Of a stretch of DNA of 64,000 nucleotides, positions 49,724 to 56,991 are shown piece by piece. Under the pieces are notes generated by a model. That model was given only the letters and a program-made list of their open reading frames with translations. It was not told where the DNA came from and searched no databases. Made by a program: the position numbers and the translations under genes. This stretch comes from DMER64 sp049652385 (GTDB taxonomy: Bacteria > Bacteroidota > Bacteroidia > Bacteroidales > UBA932): contig JBASDX010000003.1 of the NCBI GenBank assembly GCA_049652385.1, positions 62,001 through 126,000 of the forward strand. Reading direction: 5' to 3'. The stretch's first letter is position 1. Each line of letters opens with the position of its first letter.

Positions 49724-50860
49724 TTACAAAGGTTTCATAACGGCATTCCATAAGGCTTTTCTTAACGTTCCTCGATCATCATCTCCATCGTACATCCAGC
49801 ACATCATACCCTTCATACCCATAGACAACATCCAGTTGCCTTTTATGGCTATGCTGGCCGGATTATCGTACCCGCAATAAAAAGTACCTGTATTTTTGAG
49901 CGTAACGTAAGGAACGGAAGCCGTCGGATCCCAGTTGTTGGCAACATAAGTGGCGGGTTTCAGGTTTTTTATCTGTTTGTACGTGATGGCGGAAGGACTT
50001 TGGGAAAAAGAAATCCTCCCGTAAAAGGGAATGCCCAGGACCATTTTTTCAGTAGGAAAACCTGCTGCTTTATATGCATTTAGCGTTCTCACACAATCCC
50101 AATAGGCACGTCTGTCCTCCAGGGCGGAATGGTGTTTTGGTGCCTGGTCCATATCGTACGTCATAACATTGACAAAATCTACATAAGGTTCTACGGCATG
50201 CAAATCTATATATCGGGAACCCTCTGCTGTATGTTGAACATTCATTACGTACCCCGGAAAAGTAAGAAGATATTCCGTACCCAATGTTTCCCTGAGCTGT
50301 GCCATCAACAACACGTGGTTTTTTGTGTCGTTTACCGGATCAAAAGCGTGGCCGCTCCAGGAAAGGCCGGGGAATTCCCAGCCTATGTCCACGCCGTCAA
50401 TACCCCACTCCTGAATAAAAGCAAGGCAATCCGCAGCAAATGCCTTTCTATTGGTTTCTGTAGCGCTTGTGACAGAAAAACCACCCCCTTGCCTGTTGTC
50501 TTTATTATCTACCGTGTGGGTAAAGCCTAACAGAATTTTTAAATGCGGGTATTTTTTCTTGAGACCTACAATATCTGCAAAGCGTGATTCATTGCCTTGC
50601 AGCGCAAATTTTCTGTACACACCGTTGTCTACGTACAATTCTGCAAAGGCATAACAAATATGTGTCAAATAGGTAGGGTCAGGAATCGCCGTACCGTAAT
50701 AGGTCACATAGGATAAAGCTATACGTCCTTCTATTCTTTCAGCAGGAATAAATACATCGGTCATATCGTCATCCGGATTAGGGTGAGGTTCTGTTCTTTC
50801 TCTGCGGCAAGCTATGAGCAGCAGAAATAAAAGCAAGATAATGAGGGGAATACGTTTCAC
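49724..50860 (-). CDS. GH18 family glycoside hydrolase lipoprotein with altered catalytic motif
   Basis: 378 residues from a GTG start that follows the namZ stop by one base and gives an ideal lipoprotein signal (MKRIPLIILL...LIAC, Cys18); an ATG at 50902 inside namZ would add 14 non-signal residues. The GH18 barrel is clear: ALSYVTYYG, KILLGFTH, the catalytic strand DGVDIGWEFPG, VNVMTYDMD, MVLGIPFYGR and MCWMYDGDD. The canonical DxxDxDxE motif here is D155, D158, Gly160, E162: the acid/base Glu is kept, but the Asp that normally positions the substrate N-acetyl group is Gly. It is probably a peptidoglycan- or chitin-oligosaccharide-cleaving enzyme, given namZ and ampG upstream; activity of the variant is uncertain. 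Confidence 0.87.
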   Translation of the reverse strand: MKRIPLIILLLFLLLIACRRERTEPHPNPDDDMTDVFIPAERIEGRIALSYVTYYGTAIPDPTYLTHICYAFAELYVDNGVYRKFALQGNESRFADIVGLKKKYPHLKILLGFTHTVDNKDNRQGGGFSVTSATETNRKAFAADCLAFIQEWGIDGVDIGWEFPGLSWSGHAFDPVNDTKNHVLLMAQLRETLGTEYLLTFPGYVMNVQHTAEGSRYIDLHAVEPYVDFVNVMTYDMDQAPKHHSALEDRRAYWDCVRTLNAYKAAGFPTEKMVLGIPFYGRISFSQSPSAITYKQIKNLKPATYVANNWDPTASVPYVTLKNTGTFYCGYDNPASIAIKGNWMLSMGMKGMMCWMYDGDDDRGTLRKALWNAVMKPL

Positions 50861-50861
50861 A

Positions 50862-52118
50862 TTAGTAGAGGTAGTAGCGTGCAGACAGTTCTTTAAACGC
50901 ATCCACGTCTTTGTACCAATAATCTTTTATGTCTTCAAACAAATACCGTTCTGAAAATTTGGCCGTTACATAAGGACTGCCGACTACTTTGTAATGCCTG
51001 TCCAGGTTGAAGGTAAGTTCCGGATTCAGCTTGTGCATTTCTTGAAGCACATAAAAATTCACGTCTGTCAGAGGTGCCGTAGCCGGATCTGTCAGATGCG
51101 CTTGCACACCGCTCAAAGTAGTGCCTTGTCCTTTGCTGTAAAAAGGCCTGAAGTATATGGGTCTGAAATGAAGTCCCGGCAAATGTAAGCCATTCAGATT
51201 TGCTGCCAGATCATTAGCGTCTATGCCTCCTTCTACAGGGGCAAACAACTGAAAAGGCAACGTGTACCCCACTCCGATGGATACGTCCCGCAAATCGCCG
51301 GTAATCCCGCTCATGGGATAGAAAAACGATGTAATGGCTTGCGGTATGTGCGGAGAAGATGCAATCCACTGCAGTCCCGTTTGGTCGTAAAACATATCGC
51401 GGCTCCAGCCTTCCATGGGTATGACGGTCAATTTGCATTGAGCACTTTCCCCGGGACGCGCCCCCGAGCCCAGCATCCGCTCACCGTTCAGCAGCAAAGC
51501 CAGCTCTCCGCATGTAAGTCCATAGACATAAGGGATTCTGTATTGACTGACAAACGTAAAACAACCGTCCTCCACGTAACAGCCTTCAACTTTCAGGCCT
51601 CCAATGGGATTGGGTCTGTCGAGAACAACAAATTCGATATCCAGTTCCGCACACGCTTCCATAGCCAGTCCCATAGTGGATATGTACGTAAAAGAGCGGG
51701 AACCTATGTCCTGTATGTCGTAAACGAGCACGTCAATGCCTTCCAGCATCTCCGGCGTAGGTTTACGCGTAGCACCGTACAATGAGTATTCCGGCAATCC
51801 TGTTACCGGATCCGTTTGAGTGTCAACACGGTGTCCTGCATGTGCTTCTCCTCTTACGCCATGTTCCGGTCCGTACAACGCCACCAGTTTAACGCCCGGT
51901 GCCTGAAACAACAAGTCAATGGTAGAGGTCAAATACCGGTCTACTCCCGTGGGATTTGTAATCAATCCCACCCGTTTGCCTTGTAAACAAGCATACCCTG
52001 TTTCTTTAAGCACATCAATCCCAGTTTTAACAATTACCTCACGCGACTGACATGATGTAACCAATAAAACCGATACAACAAAAAGGATGCATTTGCGGTT
52101 GTTTTTCATATTCTTCAT
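50862..52118 (-). CDS. namZ: NamZ, exo-beta-N-acetylmuramidase (DUF1343) lipoprotein
   Basis: 418 residues. The signal peptide ends LLVTSC (Cys about 23 from the ATG at 52118). DUF1343 marks are KRVGLITNPTGVDR, VALYGPEHGVRGEAHAG, VYDIQDIGSRSFTYISTM, VLDRPNPIGG and PYVYGLTCGELALLLN. NamZ of Bacillus subtilis removes MurNAc from the non-reducing end of peptidoglycan chains, and Tannerella and related Bacteroidota carry homologues. Membership of the family is firm; the activity is transferred from the family. It lies between ampG and the GH18 gene. The ATG at 52118 begins two bases after the ampG stop; an ATG at 52136 overlapping ampG is less likely. Confidence 0.93.
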   Translation of the reverse strand: MKNMKNNRKCILFVVSVLLVTSCQSREVIVKTGIDVLKETGYACLQGKRVGLITNPTGVDRYLTSTIDLLFQAPGVKLVALYGPEHGVRGEAHAGHRVDTQTDPVTGLPEYSLYGATRKPTPEMLEGIDVLVYDIQDIGSRSFTYISTMGLAMEACAELDIEFVVLDRPNPIGGLKVEGCYVEDGCFTFVSQYRIPYVYGLTCGELALLLNGERMLGSGARPGESAQCKLTVIPMEGWSRDMFYDQTGLQWIASSPHIPQAITSFFYPMSGITGDLRDVSIGVGYTLPFQLFAPVEGGIDANDLAANLNGLHLPGLHFRPIYFRPFYSKGQGTTLSGVQAHLTDPATAPLTDVNFYVLQEMHKLNPELTFNLDRHYKVVGSPYVTAKFSERYLFEDIKDYWYKDVDAFKELSARYYLY

Positions 52119-52119
52119 A

Positions 52120-53427
52120 TTAAGATTTCTTTCCATAATCTGCAGGAAGCTTCCTGCTTACCAAATAAGAAGCAAAAATTCCGGGTAACGTACACAGGCA
52201 TACGAACCAGAAGAACCGTTCGTATCCCATAAACTCCTGTATGGCTCCGGCAGCCATACCCGGCAACATCATGCCTAAGGCCATAAAGCCGGTACCTATG
52301 GCATAATGGGATGTTTTGTGCATGCCTTCGGCCACATAAATCAAATAGAGCATAAAAGCCGTAAATCCAAAGCCATATCCCAATTGCTCCATAGCCACGG
52401 AACCAATAATAACGTAGATGTTGTCCGGCATGGCAGAAGCCATGTATACGTATAGCAAATCCGGCAAATTGATGGCCAGGGCCATAGGAATAATCCATTT
52501 TTTAAGTCCTCCGCGCGATACGGCAATACCACCAATGATACCTCCCAACAACAAGGCTATGACACCTATGGTGCCGTAAACCATGCCCACGGTAGCCGTG
52601 GGGAGTCCCAAACCTCCTGCTTCCGGCGTATCCAATAAAAAAGGAGTGGCGATCTTCACCAATTGCGATTCGCCCAAACGGTACGTCAAAATAAAAAAGA
52701 AAATAAGGGCCAAATCCTTCTTCCGGAAAAAAGAAACGAACGTTTGAAAGAAGTCTTTCAATAGTCCCACCGGCGTAATGTTATCACGGGATACATCAGC
52801 CGCCGGACGGGGAAGCACCATCTGGTGATACAAGGTTAAAATGATAAAAATAGCGGCTAAAAAATAAAAGGACAAACTCCAGGCGAGCGGAATTTTACCC
52901 GCCAGCGAAGGAATGATTTTGCCTTCCTCCAGGTATCCGGCCAGCATAACAAGCAACCCCTGTCCGAATATGGTGGCAAAACGGTAGAACGTATTGCGGA
53001 TACCTACGAAAAAAGATTGCTCCCCTTGCGTCAGGGCCAGCATATAAAAACCGTCTGCCGCTATATCATGCGTAGCCGAACTGAAGGCTATGAGCCAGAA
53101 GAAAGCCAACGTGCTTTTTAGGAAAAATGTAGTGGGAATAAAGAAGGCTACACCTGCAAATCCAACTGCCACAGCACTTTGCATAAGGACAACCCAGAGT
53201 CTTTTTGTTTTTATCAAATCTACGAACGGACTCCAGATGGGTTTGATGACCCAGGGCAAGTACAGCCAGCTGGTGTAAAGTGCTATTTCTGTATTGGACA
53301 AACCCAACCGTTTGTACATAATGACGGCAATGGTCATTACCGCCACATAAGGGAGGCCTTGGGCAAAATACAAGGTGGGAATCCAGGACCAGGCACTTTT
53401 GCCTGACGTTTTCAAAGATTCTTTCAT
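52120..53427 (-). CDS. ampG: AmpG-type muropeptide importer (MFS)
   Basis: 435 residues with about 12 membrane segments. The start WSWIPTLYFAQGLPYVAVMTIAVIMYK and the loop FVDLIKTKRLW are AmpG-like, as are AFSSATHDIAADGFYM and RNTFYRFATIFGQG. AmpG proteins import GlcNAc-anhydroMurNAc muropeptides through the inner membrane. The position between a SpoIID-domain gene (four-base overlap) and namZ supports muropeptide import. Substrate detail is inferred. Confidence 0.9.
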   Translation of the reverse strand: MKESLKTSGKSAWSWIPTLYFAQGLPYVAVMTIAVIMYKRLGLSNTEIALYTSWLYLPWVIKPIWSPFVDLIKTKRLWVVLMQSAVAVGFAGVAFFIPTTFFLKSTLAFFWLIAFSSATHDIAADGFYMLALTQGEQSFFVGIRNTFYRFATIFGQGLLVMLAGYLEEGKIIPSLAGKIPLAWSLSFYFLAAIFIILTLYHQMVLPRPAADVSRDNITPVGLLKDFFQTFVSFFRKKDLALIFFFILTYRLGESQLVKIATPFLLDTPEAGGLGLPTATVGMVYGTIGVIALLLGGIIGGIAVSRGGLKKWIIPMALAINLPDLLYVYMASAMPDNIYVIIGSVAMEQLGYGFGFTAFMLYLIYVAEGMHKTSHYAIGTGFMALGMMLPGMAAGAIQEFMGYERFFWFVCLCTLPGIFASYLVSRKLPADYGKKS

Positions 53428-54746
53428 GCGTACAATTTTTCAATCCGGGAACCGGGATAATAATGTTGCAGGATTTCCTGATAGCTATAACCTCTATCGG
53501 CCATAACAGCCGCGCCAATCTGACAAAAACCCGCTCCGTGGCCCCATCCGGCACCGTACAGGATAAAACCGTCCGAGCGTTTTACCGGTACAAATGCCGA
53601 GGAATACAAATGCGAGGGAGAAAGGGCTTTTCTAATAAGAAGCTCCTTACCTATGGTGAGCGTTTTTTTGGATCCGACAATCCGTAACCGGACAATGCGG
53701 CCCGAGGTGCCTCTTTCCAGGGGAATAAGGTCTTCCACCACCCCTACGTCTACACCTATCCTGTCTTTAATAAGGGATCCCAACTCTTCTTTTTTGTAAG
53801 ATACTTCCCAACGGTAAAAAGCAGTTGTTTCCTGGTCGTAATCGTTCAGCACCTGAGAAAGGATCTTCTTATCGTCTGTATTGCAATACGCATCGGGTGT
53901 ACTTTGAATCCATACTTCTGCCTGGACAGCGTCCGTCAAATCGGGTACGGGAATGTTTTCAGGAAACGAAGCTCCGTCGTATTTCCCTTGCAAATACGGA
54001 TAATCCATATCTTCCCAACAGGCAGAGAATCGTTCCATAAACCCACCGCAGCACTTTGAAAAACGAGCGTCACAAATAGCATCTTCAAATACCAGTACTT
54101 CTCCGGCCGTTTCCATAACGGCTCCCGTAACTTTTTCCAACGATTGTGAAGGGCGCGTAATGCCTTGGTAACGTTGGCAATGATCATCGGCACATACGTC
54201 AAACAAGGTGTGGTCTTCCCTGTCCCACCATTTGATCCATTCCGTATCGGTTTTCCTTTCAGACGGAGGTAAGGCTGCTGCCTCGGCTTGCAAACCAAGG
54301 GATTCCCTTTTTATGATTTGAGAAAGGAGCCAGCTGCGGGAAATAACGGCATGGGCTTTCAGGTACTCTGTTACGGCCGTGGCGCTCATTTCCGAGGCTA
54401 TGACACTTATCAGATAATCTTCCACAGCCAATACGTTAACGGCCCTTACCATTCCTTCTTCTACAAGCAATACCAGCGAGCCTTTAAAACGCTGGGCTTC
54501 TTTTCTCTCCCAGTGAAAATCTATACCTATGACAACGTCTTTCAACACAAAAGACGCATCCGTATCCGAAGGTTCAAACACATACCTGTCGCAGGCATCT
54601 TTTATACCATCAATGCGAAGGACTCCATCTTGTACGGTAGCCGTATAAGTTCCGGTGTATGCCCCAAAAGGTCCGTCTAATACAAATGTGATTTGTGGGG
54701 CCAACAGAATGCCTACCTCAATTGTTTTCTGGCCTGTAGCTCCCAT
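53424..54746 (-). CDS. SpoIID/LytB-domain protein without a signal peptide
   Basis: 440 residues. No hydrophobic segment at the N-terminus (MGATGQKTIEVGILLAPQI), so cytoplasmic by sequence. SpoIID marks are VLAVEDYLISVIASEMSATA (catalytic Glu in SEM), KAHAVISRSWLL, ARFSKCCGGFME and GAGWGHGAGFCQIGAAVMA near the C-terminus. SpoIID of Bacillus is a lytic transglycosylase acting on denuded glycan. A cytoplasmic member next to ampG could process imported glycan or have a different substrate. The ATG lies 34 bases inside the end of the glycosyltransferase gene. Homologues begin at about the same place, so a missing signal is not explained by a wrong start. Confidence 0.87.
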   Translation of the reverse strand: MGATGQKTIEVGILLAPQITFVLDGPFGAYTGTYTATVQDGVLRIDGIKDACDRYVFEPSDTDASFVLKDVVIGIDFHWERKEAQRFKGSLVLLVEEGMVRAVNVLAVEDYLISVIASEMSATAVTEYLKAHAVISRSWLLSQIIKRESLGLQAEAAALPPSERKTDTEWIKWWDREDHTLFDVCADDHCQRYQGITRPSQSLEKVTGAVMETAGEVLVFEDAICDARFSKCCGGFMERFSACWEDMDYPYLQGKYDGASFPENIPVPDLTDAVQAEVWIQSTPDAYCNTDDKKILSQVLNDYDQETTAFYRWEVSYKKEELGSLIKDRIGVDVGVVEDLIPLERGTSGRIVRLRIVGSKKTLTIGKELLIRKALSPSHLYSSAFVPVKRSDGFILYGAGWGHGAGFCQIGAAVMADRGYSYQEILQHYYPGSRIEKLYA

Positions 54747-56173
54747 GTGCGTAATCTGTCTTTATAAAGGTTATTGGCGTTCTCTTTAACCGGATCGAGT
54801 GCCGCATCTGTATTGTCTTCCCATCTGCGGCAATTGTAAACTACATCGTAAATCCGTCCTATTTGGTAATTTCTGGAAATACGCAATCCCAGCCCGTAAT
54901 CTTCCCCGTAATTTGTATTTGGCAACAGAACCTCTTTTAGAATAGGTGTATAGAAAGCACGTGGGGCTCCCAGTCCGTTTATGCGCAATGCATTATTCCT
55001 TCCGTTTTCCGGCGTCCATTCTCTGTGGTCGATAATCCCGGGAGGAATAGTATTCAGGTCAATGTCGGTCAATCGGTATGTGCCCACTATCATGGCACAT
55101 TGTTGCTCATAAAAAGCCTTCACTATCTTCTCCAGCGTGTCGGGACCGGAATACACATCATCGCTGTCCAGTTGAACCAGAAATTTTCCGCATTTGGGAT
55201 GGTGCAAGGCCGTATTCCAAAGACCACCCACAAACAAATCTTTACGCGGAGGTGTAATGAGAATCAATCTGGGATCTGTCGTATATTTTTCAACAATAGC
55301 CACGGTATTGTCTGTACTGTGGTGATTGACTACAATGACGTTGTAAGGAAAACTCGTTTCCTGAGCCAGCGCAGATTTTACAGCATCTTCAATCGTACGC
55401 TCCCGGTTAAATACGGGAATCATAACGGTGGCTTCGTACTCATAACCCGTTGCGTCCAAAGAAACAGGAGTAAAAACCGGAGGCAGATAAGCACCAACGG
55501 CTTTCAGGTGTTCCGTACAGGCTTTTTCCATATCTATTTGTACATCCCTGTTTTTCGGGTCAACGTAATCAAACAGTTTTTCACCGGATTTACGTGTATC
55601 CGTCTCAATTTCCGTATACAGGTATTCATTGATATGTACCAAGGGAGCTATGCGGCTTACGGCCAAACGAAGGGCATAGAGACCGGCATACATATAATCT
55701 GTGAACGACATCGCCAGAGCTTTCTTGAAATACCCCGTACGGTAGAAAAGAACAGATCCAAAGTTGAAATCGTCCCTCAAAGCACCTTCCTGGCAAGGTA
55801 TTAAAGGCATTCTTCTGCGAACACCTTCAATAATTTGAAAATGGTCAGCGTACAACAGGCCTGCTTTTGTGTCGTCTGCCAGCTGCACAAAGCGTTCCAG
55901 GGCAAAATAATTAGGCTCCAATTGCGTATACTTTGTATAAAGGAGCGTATAATCTGCCGACGAAACCTCTGCAATCTTTCTAAGTGTGGCGGAAGATTTG
56001 AGGCTATCGATGACAATCGCCTTGTGGCCTGCCTTTTCCATGATTTCTTTTTCTTGCCCTTCCGTTACTAAAAGATAAACGTCTTTAACAAGGCTCAAGG
56101 GAGCAAGATTGGATAATGTGTCTGCAACTTGCTGAAGAGAAATTGCAGGAATAAAACAATCAATTCTTTTCAT
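54713..56173 (-). CDS. Two-domain GT-A glycosyltransferase (family 2 C-terminal half)
   Basis: 486 residues. The C-terminal half (about 245-486) is a family-2 glycosyltransferase: ATVMIPVFNRERTIEDAVKSAL, NHHSTDNT and the metal-binding LVQLDSDDVYSGPDTL. The N-terminal half (about 1-235) has the same kind of alternating fold (CFIPAISLQQVADTL; SADYTLLYTKYTQLEP) but no obvious DxD, and may be a second, degenerate GT-A domain. Lacks signal or membrane segments. It is the first gene of the salvage operon and overlaps the SpoIID gene by 34 bases. A TACATTTG box (56218-56211) lies 37 bases before the ATG. The acceptor is unknown. Confidence 0.82.
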   Translation of the reverse strand: MKRIDCFIPAISLQQVADTLSNLAPLSLVKDVYLLVTEGQEKEIMEKAGHKAIVIDSLKSSATLRKIAEVSSADYTLLYTKYTQLEPNYFALERFVQLADDTKAGLLYADHFQIIEGVRRRMPLIPCQEGALRDDFNFGSVLFYRTGYFKKALAMSFTDYMYAGLYALRLAVSRIAPLVHINEYLYTEIETDTRKSGEKLFDYVDPKNRDVQIDMEKACTEHLKAVGAYLPPVFTPVSLDATGYEYEATVMIPVFNRERTIEDAVKSALAQETSFPYNVIVVNHHSTDNTVAIVEKYTTDPRLILITPPRKDLFVGGLWNTALHHPKCGKFLVQLDSDDVYSGPDTLEKIVKAFYEQQCAMIVGTYRLTDIDLNTIPPGIIDHREWTPENGRNNALRINGLGAPRAFYTPILKEVLLPNTNYGEDYGLGLRISRNYQIGRIYDVVYNCRRWEDNTDAALDPVKENANNLYKDRLRTWELQARKQLR

Positions 56174-56210
56174 ATGCTTTATTTATATAGAAATTTTGTA
56201 CAAACAATTA

Positions 56211-56239
56211 CAAATGTACAATCTTTTTGGCTACTTTTG
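56211..56239. promoter_or_regulatory. Divergent -7 boxes for the salvage operon and the TonB receptor operon
   Basis: Minus-strand TACATTTG at 56218-56211 points at the glycosyltransferase gene. Plus-strand TACTTTTG at 56232-56239 lies 20 bases before the ATG at 56260. The boxes are 13 bases apart. No clear -33 elements are visible. Confidence 0.45.
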
Positions 56240-56259
56240 TTGTTTCTAAAAAAGTTCTG

Positions 56260-56991
56260 ATGATACTTAAACGCCCCCTTTTCATAAAAATATTTTTTGC
56301 AGCTTTATGTTTTTCTTTTTCTCTTAGTGCGCAAAATACGATACCTGTTGTTACTCATTACATGCAGCAAAGCGGAGGTTATGCACCTTTGTATAACGGC
56401 CAAATTCCTCCGGCCTATAAAATGCTTTTTGAAGGTACTTATTATTTGGAAAGCGAAGAATACCAGGAAGGAACGGTTGTATACAACGGGAAATTTTATA
56501 CGGGATTGCTTCTTAACCTCAACGCCCATCTTGATGAATTATATATCAGGATGTCCGGATATTATACGAGTTCCATATTGCTAAAAAAACTGGTAACCTC
56601 TTTTACTTTGGGTGACAAAGAGTTTGTACATATAACAAAAGAAGACCAGCCATCGGTACCGAAAGAAGGGTTTTACCGTGTATTGTACGCAGGTACTGCA
56701 TTGACCGTTCTGAAAAAAACCAATAAACTATTGAGCAGCGTAAGTGCTGCCAGCGATATGAAAGCCTCACACTCTTTTTCTGAAAGCCATTATTACTACT
56801 TGCTTAAAGATGGCATCTTCTATCCTGTTACGCGGAAAGCGTCCTTGCTTCGTGCTTTGCAGGATCAACGAGGCCCCCTGAATCGTTTTATAAGAGAAAA
56901 CAAACTGAAATTCACCTCTGAAATGTCTCAGGTAAAGGATAATACAATAGTGAAGTGTGGACAATTTTACGATAACCTGATTGCGCAATGA
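56260..56991 (+). CDS. Exported protein of unknown function, first gene of the TonB receptor operon
   Basis: 243 residues with a signal peptide (ends SFSLSAQ, about residue 25). I do not recognise a domain. The mature part is rich in aromatic residues and has a short repeat-like pair (YLESEEYQEGTVVYNGKFYTGLLLNL; YYLLKDGIFYPVTRKASLL), suggesting a beta-rich fold. Its stop overlaps the start of the TonB-dependent receptor (ATGA), so it is coupled to the receptor and probably works in the periplasm or with the receptor plug. The ATG at 56260 follows the promoter box; an upstream in-frame ATG would lie across the box. Confidence 0.75.
   Translation: MILKRPLFIKIFFAALCFSFSLSAQNTIPVVTHYMQQSGGYAPLYNGQIPPAYKMLFEGTYYLESEEYQEGTVVYNGKFYTGLLLNLNAHLDELYIRMSGYYTSSILLKKLVTSFTLGDKEFVHITKEDQPSVPKEGFYRVLYAGTALTVLKKTNKLLSSVSAASDMKASHSFSESHYYYLLKDGIFYPVTRKASLLRALQDQRGPLNRFIRENKLKFTSEMSQVKDNTIVKCGQFYDNLIAQ

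Noticed and set aside
50861..50902. ATG start of the GH18 gene inside namZ
   Set aside because: It adds 14 residues before an already ideal lipoprotein signal; the GTG one base after the namZ stop is simpler. It cannot be excluded without N-terminal data.
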